A stretch of DNA of 64,000 nt, from NCBI GenBank assembly GCA_963811225.1, contig CAWEQO010000011.1, forward strand, positions 124,001 to 188,000, in the 5' to 3' direction. Of the stretch, positions 50,616-58,726 are shown piece after piece. Both the position numbers and the translations under genes were made by a program. The DNA is from CAWEQO01 sp963811225. GTDB taxonomy: Bacteria > Chloroflexota > Anaerolineae > Anaerolineales > Anaerolineaceae. The notes under the pieces are model-generated. The model was not told the origin of the DNA. It did not search any database and saw only the letters and a list, made by a program, of their open reading frames with translations. How positions within the stretch are numbered: the stretch's first letter is position 1; the number at the start of each line of letters is the position of its first letter.

Positions 50616-53123
50616 ATGAGTCCCGCTGGTGAGGCAAAGAGTGAGCAAGAGATGCATGAGAAGGTCGAGGAACTGCTCGGCCAGATGACGTTAAGCGAAA
50701 AAGTGGCTCTGTTTTCCGGCCTGGACAACTGGCATACGGTTGCGATCGAGCGCTTGGGCATCCCGGCGCTGACCATGACGGACGGTCCGAGCGGTGTGCG
50801 GGCCGACCCGGACGGCACCGGGCGCAAGACCGGACCGACCACGGCCTTCCCAACCGGCGTCTCCATGGCTTCCTCTTGGAACCCGGAGGCGGTGGCGAAG
50901 GCGGCGGCGGCCATGGCCGAAGAGACGCGCGGCATGGGCTGCGACATCCTGCTGGGGCCGTGCGTCAACATTGTGCGCACGCCGCTGGCTGGCCGCAACT
51001 TCGAGGCCTTCTCGGAAGACCCCTACCTGGCGGGGCGCACGGGTGTAGGTTGGGTGAACGGCCTGCAGAGCAAGAATGTGGGCGCTTCCCTCAAGCACTT
51101 CGCGGCTAACAACCAGGAAATCAACCGCTTCCGCGGCAGCTCGGTGGTAGACGAGCGCACCTTGCGCGAGGTTTACCTGCCGGCATTCGAGATGGTTTCG
51201 CAAGAGACCGATCCTTGGACGGTGATGACCTCTTACAACAAGGTCAACGGCGCGTACGCCGCCGAGAACGCGCACCTGCTGCGAGACCTGCTGGAAGGCG
51301 AGTGGGGCTACAAAGGTGCGGTGATCTCCGACTGGGGCGGAAATCACAGCACCATCCCGGCCAAGAACAACGGCCTGGATATCGAAATGCCGGGGCCGGC
51401 CAAGTACTTCGGCCAACTGCTGGAGCAGGCGACGTACAACTGGCAGGTGAACGAGGCGGTGATCGACGAGTTGGCCCGGCGCGTCCTGCGCATGATCGTC
51501 CGGTCGGGGCTGATGGATGAGACGAATACTAACCCGGCCGGCTCGGTCAACACGCCCGAGCATGTGGCGGCGGCGCGTGAGCTGGCGGAAGAGGCGATCA
51601 CGCTGCTGAAGAACGAAAACAACGTGCTGCCGCTGGATGCAAGCAAGCTGAAGACGGTGGCGGTGATCGGCCCGAACGCAGCCGACCTGATCCCAGGCGG
51701 CGAGGGCAGCTCGAGGGTCAAGCCGCCCTACATGTCGCAGCCGCTGGACGCAATCCAGGACCGGGCGGGCGATTCGGCTAAGGTGCTGTATGCTCAGGGC
51801 TGCAGCAACCTGGTGGTGCCGCCGCTGGTCAAGTCGGAGTTCTTCACGCCCAGCGAAGGTACTGGGCCGGGCCTGACAGTTAAGTTCTACAACAACCTCG
51901 AATTCGAAGGCGAACCGGCCGCGCAGCAAAACCGAAAGACCATGGAGTTCTTCTGGTACAACGTGGGACCGCACGGCGAAGTGGACCCGGACCGGTTCTC
52001 GGCTGCCTGGACGGGAACCATGCGGGTGCCGCAGTCTGGCGTGTACACCTTCCTGCTGGGCAACACCGAGCGCTGCAAGATCTTCCTGGACGGCAAGCTG
52101 GTGATGGAAAACAGCCAGGGGCATCTACCGATGAACGTTCTGATGGAGAACCCGATGGCGGTGGTGACTTCGGCCCCGGTCGAACTGGAAGCGGACAAGG
52201 ATTACGACTTCCGGGCAGAGTATATCTGGACCGACGGCGACGGCATCCCGGCTGTGCGATTGATGTACCTGCCGCCCCAGCCGGAAGGAGACCCGCTGGC
52301 CAAGGCGGTGGAAATCGCCAAACAAGCCGACGTGGCGCTGGTGTTTGCGGGCATGCCGATGGCCTACGAGACCGAGGGCGGCGACCGCCCGAACATGAAG
52401 CTGCCCGGGCCGCAGGATGAGTTGATCCATGCGGTGGCGGCAGCCAACCCCAACACGGTGGTGGTGCTGAACGTGGGCGCTCCAATGGAAATGCCGTGGG
52501 TGGACGAGGTGGCAGGCGTGGTGATCGTGTACTACCCGGGCCAGGAAGGCGGCAACGCCGTCACGAGCGTGCTGTTCGGTGACGTCAACCCGAGCGGAAA
52601 GCTGTCGATCACACTCCCGAAGACCTACGAAGAGAACCCCACCTACATCAACTACCCGGGCGCGCAGGAAGTCCACTACGGCGAGGGCATCTTCGTCGGC
52701 TACCGCTACTACGACTTCAAGGGCATCCAACCGCTGTTCCCGTTTGGGCACGGCCTGTCCTACACCACCTTCGAGTACAGTGATTTGCAAGTTCCGCAGA
52801 CGGTCAAGAAGGGTGAACCGGTGGAGGTCCAAGTGACCGTCAAGAACACCGGCGAGCGGACCGGCAAAGAGGTGGTGCAGGTGTACGTGCGGGACGTGGA
52901 AGCCAGCCTGATGCGCCCGGTGAAAGAACTGAAGCGCTTCGAGAAGATTGCGCTGGAGCCGGGTGAGAGCAAGACGCTGACCTTCAGCCTGGACGAGCGG
53001 GCGCTGTCGTTCTACGACCCGTACCGGGGCGGCTGGGTGGCCGAACCGGGCAAGTTCGAGGTAATGATCGGCTCGTCGAGCCGGGATATCCGCCAGCAGG
53101 CGAGCTTTACGCTGGAGGGCTAG
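50616..53123 (+). CDS. GH3 beta-glucosidase with inserted PA14 domain
   Basis: A protein of 835 residues. (beta/alpha)8 domain (about 12-300) with nucleophile Asp239 in GAVISDWGG; the substrate motifs KHF (GASLKHFAANNQE) and REVYLPAFE are present. The alpha/beta sandwich (about 320-650) is split by a PA14 domain (about 395-545: AAWTGTMRVPQSGVYTFLL, RCKIFLDGKLVMEN). A fibronectin III-like C-domain follows (about 720-830). PA14 insertion at this site is known from KmBglI-type beta-glucosidases and shapes preference for small aryl- or oligo-beta-glucosides. No signal peptide. Start behind AAGGAGTAAGC. Confidence 0.94.
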   Translation: MSPAGEAKSEQEMHEKVEELLGQMTLSEKVALFSGLDNWHTVAIERLGIPALTMTDGPSGVRADPDGTGRKTGPTTAFPTGVSMASSWNPEAVAKAAAAMAEETRGMGCDILLGPCVNIVRTPLAGRNFEAFSEDPYLAGRTGVGWVNGLQSKNVGASLKHFAANNQEINRFRGSSVVDERTLREVYLPAFEMVSQETDPWTVMTSYNKVNGAYAAENAHLLRDLLEGEWGYKGAVISDWGGNHSTIPAKNNGLDIEMPGPAKYFGQLLEQATYNWQVNEAVIDELARRVLRMIVRSGLMDETNTNPAGSVNTPEHVAAARELAEEAITLLKNENNVLPLDASKLKTVAVIGPNAADLIPGGEGSSRVKPPYMSQPLDAIQDRAGDSAKVLYAQGCSNLVVPPLVKSEFFTPSEGTGPGLTVKFYNNLEFEGEPAAQQNRKTMEFFWYNVGPHGEVDPDRFSAAWTGTMRVPQSGVYTFLLGNTERCKIFLDGKLVMENSQGHLPMNVLMENPMAVVTSAPVELEADKDYDFRAEYIWTDGDGIPAVRLMYLPPQPEGDPLAKAVEIAKQADVALVFAGMPMAYETEGGDRPNMKLPGPQDELIHAVAAANPNTVVVLNVGAPMEMPWVDEVAGVVIVYYPGQEGGNAVTSVLFGDVNPSGKLSITLPKTYEENPTYINYPGAQEVHYGEGIFVGYRYYDFKGIQPLFPFGHGLSYTTFEYSDLQVPQTVKKGEPVEVQVTVKNTGERTGKEVVQVYVRDVEASLMRPVKELKRFEKIALEPGESKTLTFSLDERALSFYDPYRGGWVAEPGKFEVMIGSSSRDIRQQASFTLEG

Positions 53124-53153
53124 ATCACGAATTGGACGAATGAGCATGAACAG

Positions 53154-53190
53154 AACGACCCCTGGATTTTTGCCAGGGGTCGTTTTTTAT
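53154..53190 (+). terminator. Rho-independent terminator of the GH3 gene
   Basis: AACGACCCCTGG pairs with CCAGGGGTCGTT across 7 bases and is followed by TTTTTTA. Confidence 0.93.
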
Positions 53191-53221
53191 ATGAAAGTGA
53201 AATTCTATCTATAATAAGTAG

Positions 53222-53614
53222 AAGGAACTACCCACCGTTTACCCACCATCCGAAATTCGAGGGGTCTATGACCGCCAAAGAACCGAACACCCCATCGAAG
53301 CCAACCGCACAGTGCAGGATGCTGTTGCGCCGCCTGGCCGGCAGGTGTTCTTCTTCCTTGCACCCGAGGGTTACGACAGCATCGCGGCGCTGCCATTCCT
53401 GACGCCGGGGTTGAATGCCACCAGCATGGATGAAAACTGGGGCGACGATGATATCCTTCTGAACGACAAGCCGGCCACGTTCGTGTTCTTCGTAGAACAT
53501 ATCGATGATCTGCGGGCAGCCCGGTCCCTGTATCCAGGTGGAGAACTGAAAGAAGGATCGAGCCCAACAGGTGGCACATGGTATTGGATTTACCGGTATG
53601 CGACGCAGCAGTGA
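53222..53614 (+). pseudogene. Orphan 3' fragment of an unknown gene
   Basis: An open frame of 130 codons begins right after a TAG (53219-53221) and has no ATG; the first usable start is a GTG at 53312. The text (VFFFLAPEGYDSIAALPFL, DKPATFVFFVEHIDDL, GGTWYWIYRY) looks like the soluble C-terminal end of a larger membrane glycosyltransferase of the ArnT/PMT type, but this is not firm. A TATAAT (53210-53215) lies in front, so a short protein could be expressed. Probably a gene remnant. Confidence 0.4.
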
Positions 53615-53839
53615 GGGGATTGGCCAGGGTCAGCAGCTTTATTGCCAATAAATTGACAATTTTTAAGGTTTTGTAGAAGTTTAAGCGAAATTGACGGTCT
53701 AATTTTATTTTCTTTTTACAAATCTTGTGTAGAATAGATATATCCGTAGGAGCACAGTCCATATTCGCATATCAGGATGAACGGGCGAAAGAAATTATTT
53801 GTATTTTGTTGGTATTTATGGGGATTTATTTACTCTTCA

Positions 53840-53848
53840 TGGTATAAT
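53840..53848 (+). promoter_or_regulatory. Extended -10 promoter of the first B12-binding regulator
   Basis: TGGTATAAT (hexamer 53843-53848), 33 bases before the start codon. A second box, TAGAAT at 53730-53735, lies further up next to a TTTACA...TTGT motif. Confidence 0.55.
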
Positions 53849-53880
53849 GTTTAAGTGCGATTCGTAAAGGCTGAAACAAC

Positions 53881-54805
53881 ATGATAACGATTGCCGATCT
53901 CCCAACAGAACCCAAATACACAATCAAAACCGTCTGCAATCAAACCGGCATCCGTCCGGTGACCTTGCGCGCCTGGGAACGCCGCCACGAAGTGCTGACC
54001 CCCTATCGCTCAGAGAACCGGTACCGGTTATATTCAGACCGTGACATCGCCATCTTGCGCTGGCTCAAAGGGCGCGTCGACGAGGGCATTTCGATCAGCA
54101 ATGCTGCCAATGAAATGCGCAGCATGTTAAAGACCGGCATGTGGCCGGAGGTTGCAATGCCGGAAACGGCCGTGCAAATAATGCCGGCCGGTACGCCACC
54201 CGAGGAATATGCCGCGCAGTTGTTCGAGGCCCTGATCAAGCATAATGAATCTCGCTCCGGTGACTTGCTGCGCTCGGCTGCGGCGACATTCAACCTGCCG
54301 ACCCTGTGCCAAGATGTATTGGTGCCAACCCTGACCGAGATCGGCGAGGCATGGTATACCGGTCGAATTCGGGGTGACGACGGAGCATTTCGCTAGCACC
54401 TACATTCGCGGTCGCCTGCTGGCGATGATACAAACCTACCCCACCCGGCGGGGAGCGCGTCACATTTTAATCGGCTGCGCCCCGATGGAACAACACGAGA
54501 TCGGCCCGCTGATGCTGGCGCTGCTGATGCGAGAAGCGGGGTACCGGGTAGAGTTCCTGGGGCCGGATATCCCCCTGGAAGACCTGGCGGACTATGCCGG
54601 ATACGAAAAGCCGGACATGGTCATCCTTTCTGCAACGCTGCCCGACTCGGCCGAAGAACTGCAAAACTTCCAGGCGCAATTGAACCGCCTCCCAAAACCG
54701 CCAATGTTTGGATACGGCGGACGGATATTCAACTTAAAGTCAAATCTACGCAAGTCTTTAGACGGTACTTTCCTTGGGGAAACATTGGAGAGCGCGCTGA
54801 ATTGA
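53881..54805 (+). pseudogene. MerR-type HTH / cobalamin-binding regulator (CarH/LitR-like) 1, frameshifted
   Basis: Two overlapping frames make one protein of about 307 residues. The first frame holds the winged MerR HTH (YTIKTVCNQTGIRPVTLRAW, YRLYSDRDIAIL) and a helical B12-cap domain. The second holds the Rossmann B12-binding domain with EQHEIG (E-x-H-x-x-G) and VEFLGPDIP. The switch is at about 54363 (…EAWYTG then EFGVTTEHFASTYIRG). Removing one base restores W-x9-EH, the cap motif of adenosylcobalamin photoreceptors. It lies upstream of an intact paralogue and crtI-crtB. The single lesion may be a sequencing error or a recent knock-out. Confidence 0.83.
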
Positions 54806-55012
54806 GTAAAAGAACTGCTGCCGGTATCTGAATAAATTTAGGTTTTTTTACACGCGCTTGTATTGAATTTTGAGGTCGCATGCAGCTTTTGCATGTTGGT
54901 TTTCCGCTATCTCTTTAAAAGGTTATACAACTTGTCGACGTTCCTGCCTTAAAATGGAGCGATTTAATTGCTATTCGATTTCAGCTAGAGCAGATTTTAC
55001 GAGGGCGAAAAC

Positions 55013-55969
55013 ATGACAAACAATACAGGCAATGCAAGAGACATCAATCTACCTGTCTACAATATCAAGGCTGTTGCGCGAATGACCGGGCTGCGGCCTG
55101 TAACGCTGCGTGCCTGGGAGCGCCGATATGGCCTGCCAAGCCCATCCAGAGGAGATCAGGGCTACCGATTGTATTCGGAATATGATCTGCGGACTCTGCG
55201 CTGGCTGAAGTTTCAGATCGACTCGGGCTTGAACATCAGCCGGGCGGTTGACTACCTGGTAGAACTGCGCGCCATGGGCCGTGACCCGTCAACTGAATCG
55301 ACACCAGAAAGCTCGGACCAGCCGATCTCGCTCGACTTTCTGTGCTCAGAGCTGCTCCGTTCACTGATGCACTTCGATGATGCCAGCGCGAACGAATACA
55401 TGAGCAAAGCCTTTGCGCTGTATTCGATCGACCAGGTGCTGACGCAAGTCATCGAGCCGGTGCTGGTGGAGGTTGGCGAAGCCTGGCATCGCGGTGAGCT
55501 GCCGATTGCCATCGAACACTATACCACCCAATTCTTCATTCAACACTTGAAGAGCATGCTGGGAGCTTCCGCCCCGGTGGCGCATCGCGCCGTCATCGTA
55601 GCGGCGGGCGGGCCTGGGGAGCTGCATGAGGTTGGACTGCTGCTGGTGGTGGTGATGCTGCGCTGGCGCGGCTACGACGTGAAATACCTGGGGCCGGACC
55701 TGAAGCTCGACCGGTTGGAAGAGGCGGTCGGCTTGCTGCACCCGCGACTGCTGCTGTTCAGCGCCACCCGCAAAGAGACGGCCGATTCCCTCCAGGCCGA
55801 GCTGGCGGAGCTGCTAAAGCGCTTCCCGCAACCGCAGCCGCTGATCGCTCTGGGCGGCCAGGGCTTCCATGAGGCCGAGAGCGACGGTCCCGAGGTTGGC
55901 GTCGTCATTAAGGATGCCCCCGCCGCAATGATCACAGCGATTGAAAATCTGCTCGCACGACCGGTATGA
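55013..55969 (+). CDS. CarH/LitR-like B12-dependent MerR-family regulator 2
   Basis: A protein of 318 residues. MerR-type winged HTH (about 16-80: YNIKAVARMTGLRPVTLRAW, YRLYSEYDLRTLRWL), a helical cap domain (about 105-185) with W158-x9-E168-H169, then a B12-binding Rossmann domain with E203-x-H205-x-x-G208, the His that ligates Co. In CarH, adenosylcobalamin holds a repressor tetramer in the dark and light breaks it. The same motifs here predict light or B12 control. Located just upstream of crtI-crtB, the classic target of such repressors. An atypical upstream gap (54806-55012) carries TTTACA...CTTGT words. Confidence 0.9.
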   Translation: MTNNTGNARDINLPVYNIKAVARMTGLRPVTLRAWERRYGLPSPSRGDQGYRLYSEYDLRTLRWLKFQIDSGLNISRAVDYLVELRAMGRDPSTESTPESSDQPISLDFLCSELLRSLMHFDDASANEYMSKAFALYSIDQVLTQVIEPVLVEVGEAWHRGELPIAIEHYTTQFFIQHLKSMLGASAPVAHRAVIVAAGGPGELHEVGLLLVVVMLRWRGYDVKYLGPDLKLDRLEEAVGLLHPRLLLFSATRKETADSLQAELAELLKRFPQPQPLIALGGQGFHEAESDGPEVGVVIKDAPAAMITAIENLLARPV

Positions 55970-56040
55970 TATACTCTTATCCTAGAGTGTTTTTCGGCAG
56001 CGACATCAACGGATTACCCTTCGAACACTGATTTGACATT

Positions 56041-56070
56041 GCAGGTGGGTTTGACTCACCTGCATTTTTT
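56041..56070 (+). terminator. Rho-independent terminator of regulator 2
   Basis: GCAGGTG pairs with CACCTGC across 9 bases and is followed by ATTTTTT. It insulates the crt genes from the regulator transcript. Confidence 0.8.
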
Positions 56071-56095
56071 GTGTAATGATCAGATCATCCAAAGA

Positions 56096-56154
56096 TTGTA
56101 CAAAAGATTGAACCAGATGGGTCCAGAGTGTTTTAATAGATACAGGTTCGTACG
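56096..56154 (+). promoter_or_regulatory. crtI promoter with TTGTACAA candidate operator
   Basis: TTGAAC (56108-56113) and TTTAAT (56132-56137) are 18 bases apart. The TTGTACAA palindrome (56096-56103) abuts the -35, and CGTACG (56149-56154) lies near the expected transcript start. TnTACA-type words are the kind of element bound by CarH/LitR repressors. Binding here is inferred from position. Confidence 0.5.
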
Positions 56155-56229
56155 GTTGGGTGGATGGAAAGGTTCTAAAACCTTTCGGTTCAAAAAAGAG
56201 TAAGAAGAAAGCGGATTGGGAGGGAAGGC

Positions 56230-57702
56230 ATGAAGAAAAAAATCCTCGTCATCGGTGCTGGGTTCGGCGGGTTGGGGGCAGCTTGCCGCCTGGCAGCCAA
56301 GGGTTACGATGTAGAGATCTTCGAGAAGCGCGACAAGCTGGGGGGACGGGCTTACGTCTACGAAATCGAAGGGTTCAAGTTTGATGGCGGCCCCACGGTG
56401 ATCACTGCGCCATTCATGATCGACGACATCTTTACCGCCGCAGGCCGCAAGCGAGAAGATTACGTGGAGCTGATGCCGGTGGATCCGTTCTACCGGGTGT
56501 TCAACCATGAAGGCAAAGTGTTCGATTACACCGACGACTACCAGAAGACCGTCCAACAGATCCAGAAGATCAGCCCGGAAGACCTGGCAGGGTACGATAA
56601 ATTCATGAAGGCCACCCGACCGGTGTTCGAAAAAGGCTTCGTTGAGCTGTCGAGCAAGCCCTTCTTGAGCCCGGCCGACATGCTGCGGGTTGCGCCCGAC
56701 CTGATCCGGATGAAATCTTACAAGAGCGTATATGGATTTATCGCGCAGTACATCAAGAACGAGTTCCTGCGGCAGGTGTTCTCGTTCCATACCCTGCTGG
56801 TGGGCGGCAATCCCTTCGACACCAGCAGCATTTATACGTTGATCGACTACCTGCAGCGCGAGTGGGGCGTGCATTATGCAAAAGGCGGCACGGGAGCGAT
56901 TGTCGACGCGCTGGAGCGCTTGTTCGTCGAACTGGGTGGCAAGGTCAACACCAATACCGAGGTCAAAGAGATCCTGACGAATGGGCGCAAGGTAGAGGGT
57001 GTGCGGCTGGCGGATGGCAGCATCCACCGCGGTGATGCGGTGATCTCAAATGCAGATGTGGCCTTCACCTACCGCAACCTGATTGAAAACCATGTCGCAA
57101 CCAAACGGCGGATGAAACGCTTCCGCTACTCGATGTCGCTGTTCGTGATCTACTTCGGCACGCGGCGGCTGTATCGTGAGCAGGGGCTGGCGCATCACAA
57201 CATCATTCTGGGGCCACGCTACCGCGGCTTGATCGACGACATCTTCAACAAGCGCATCCTGGCCGAGGATTTCTCGCTATACCTGCACATGCCAACGCTG
57301 ACCGACCCATCGATGGCGCCGGAAGGCCACGAAGCCTTCTACGTGCTGTCGCCGGTGCCCCATCTGGGCTCGGGCATCGACTGGACCAAGGAAGCCAGGC
57401 CGTACCGCGACCGGATCATGCAGTTCCTTGAAGAGAACTACCTGCCCGACCTGCGGTCCAACATCGTCGCCGAGCACTACATCGACCCGCTGCACTTCCA
57501 AGACACGCTGAACAGCTACATGGGCGCGGCCTTCTCGGTGCAGCCGCTCCTTACCCAATCGGCCTGGTTCCGGCCGCACAACCGCTCAGAAGACTACGAC
57601 AACCTGTATTTTGTTGGGGCGGGAACGCATCCGGGCGCAGGCGTTCCGGGCGTGCTGTCATCATCCATCATCGCCGAGAATTTAATCAGCGCCGAAATTT
57701 AA
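56230..57702 (+). CDS. crtI: Phytoene desaturase (CrtI family)
   Basis: A protein of 490 residues, FAD-dependent, desaturates phytoene toward lycopene or a related C30 carotene. The N-terminal FAD motif is GAGFGGLGAACRLAAKGYDV followed by E..D..GGRAYVYE. The C-terminal CrtI signature is FVGAGTHPGAGVPGVLSSS. Core text such as TLLVGGNPFDTSSIYTLI and YAKGGTGAIVDALERL fits CrtI rather than CrtN or CrtO. The start follows GGGAGGGAAGGC. It is 40 bases upstream of crtB and under the putative B12-controlled promoter. Confidence 0.93.
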   Translation: MKKKILVIGAGFGGLGAACRLAAKGYDVEIFEKRDKLGGRAYVYEIEGFKFDGGPTVITAPFMIDDIFTAAGRKREDYVELMPVDPFYRVFNHEGKVFDYTDDYQKTVQQIQKISPEDLAGYDKFMKATRPVFEKGFVELSSKPFLSPADMLRVAPDLIRMKSYKSVYGFIAQYIKNEFLRQVFSFHTLLVGGNPFDTSSIYTLIDYLQREWGVHYAKGGTGAIVDALERLFVELGGKVNTNTEVKEILTNGRKVEGVRLADGSIHRGDAVISNADVAFTYRNLIENHVATKRRMKRFRYSMSLFVIYFGTRRLYREQGLAHHNIILGPRYRGLIDDIFNKRILAEDFSLYLHMPTLTDPSMAPEGHEAFYVLSPVPHLGSGIDWTKEARPYRDRIMQFLEENYLPDLRSNIVAEHYIDPLHFQDTLNSYMGAAFSVQPLLTQSAWFRPHNRSEDYDNLYFVGAGTHPGAGVPGVLSSSIIAENLISAEI

Positions 57703-57742
57703 CGATTTACGCGGTAGTTTACCAGTACCGCAGGGAGGAATA

Positions 57743-58636
57743 ATGGTAATGCTCGCGCAAACCGAGAACCAAACGTTCACCTTACGCTGGCGAGAAGCGC
57801 AGATCGAGACCGAACAGGTGATCCGTCAGCACTCGCGCACCTTCTACATGGCGACCGGACTGCTGCCGCTGCAGAAACGCTCCGCCATCCGGGCGCTGTA
57901 TGCCTTCTGCCGCCGCACGGATGACCTGGTGGACCGCTGCGATGCGACCCTGGAGGATTTGGAGGAGTGGCGGGCGCAGGTGAATCTGCCCGCCGAAGAG
58001 CAGGCAGACCCGGCGCTGCTGGTGTGGGCCAAGGTGCGAGAGCAGTACGCGATCGACCGGCGCTATGAACAGGAGCTGATCGACGGGATGCGGATGGACC
58101 TGACCAGGCGGCATTACGAAACCTGGAAAGAGCTGGAGGAGTACTGCTACCTGGTGGCCTCGACCGTGGGGCTGCTGTCCATGCCGGTGATCGGCGCAGC
58201 GCGCGGCGCTACCTTCGAGCAGGCCAGGCCTTACGCGATCCAGCTCGGGATCGCCCTACAGCTGACAAACATCCTGAGAGATGTAGGCGAGGACGCCGAG
58301 CGCGGGCGGGTATACCTGCCGGAGGAAGACCTGGCTCGCTTCGGACTGACCCGGCGAGATATCCTCAATGGGGTCCACAACCAGGGCTTCAAGGCGCTGA
58401 TGCGCTTCGAGATTGAGCGGGCGCGAGCGATCTTCGAGGAGTTGCTGCCAGGAATTGAACTGCTGAACGCGGGGGCAAGACCGGCGGTGGGCGCGGCGGC
58501 GATGCTGTACCGGGCGATTTTGGACGAGATCGAGCGAATGGATTACCAAGTGCACACCCGGCGAGCCTACACCAGCGGCCTGCGGAAGGTGGTGATGCTG
58601 CCGGGTATTTTATGGAGTGTGTTCCGCACTGCATAA
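57743..58636 (+). CDS. crtB: Phytoene/squalene synthase (CrtB family)
   Basis: A protein of 297 residues that condenses two GGPP (or FPP) molecules. The two Asp-rich Mg-diphosphate sites are RRTDDLVDRCD (about 58-68) and NILRDVGEDAERGRVYLP, spaced as in CrtB. FYMATGLLPLQKRSAIRALY is the usual N-terminal signature. The start follows GGGAGGAATA. A second ATG two codons later is possible. The gene is the last of the crt operon and is followed by a perfect 27-bp hairpin. No cyclase, ketolase or geranylgeranyl-diphosphate synthase is in view. Confidence 0.94.
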   Translation: MVMLAQTENQTFTLRWREAQIETEQVIRQHSRTFYMATGLLPLQKRSAIRALYAFCRRTDDLVDRCDATLEDLEEWRAQVNLPAEEQADPALLVWAKVREQYAIDRRYEQELIDGMRMDLTRRHYETWKELEEYCYLVASTVGLLSMPVIGAARGATFEQARPYAIQLGIALQLTNILRDVGEDAERGRVYLPEEDLARFGLTRRDILNGVHNQGFKALMRFEIERARAIFEELLPGIELLNAGARPAVGAAAMLYRAILDEIERMDYQVHTRRAYTSGLRKVVMLPGILWSVFRTA

Positions 58637-58642
58637 AGGAAA

Positions 58643-58704
58643 GCGAATCCAAAGGAGCCCAAAGAGAACCGGATGGTGTTCTCTTTGGGCTCCTTTGGAT
58701 TCGC
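58643..58704 (+). terminator. Perfect 27-bp hairpin after crtB
   Basis: The arms 58643-58669 and 58678-58704 are exact complements (core AAAGGAGCCCAAAGAGAAC) with an 8-base loop. Lacking a T-run, it is an unusual terminator but clearly separates crtB from the lactate permease gene. Confidence 0.8.
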
Positions 58705-58714
58705 GCTTCCCGTA

Positions 58715-58720
58715 TATAAT
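58715..58720 (+). promoter_or_regulatory. TATAAT box 6 bases before the lactate-permease ATG
   Basis: The -10 hexamer ends at 58720 and the start codon is at 58727, so transcription would begin at or next to the ATG, giving a leaderless mRNA. No Shine-Dalgarno sequence is present. Confidence 0.5.
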
Positions 58721-58726
58721 GACTAC

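Noticed and set aside
53268..53402. Short plus-strand gene starting at ATG 53268 behind GAGGGG
   Set aside because: The 44-residue product is Arg/Ser/Thr-rich without hydrophobic core, while another frame of the same DNA carries protein-like text (53222-53614).
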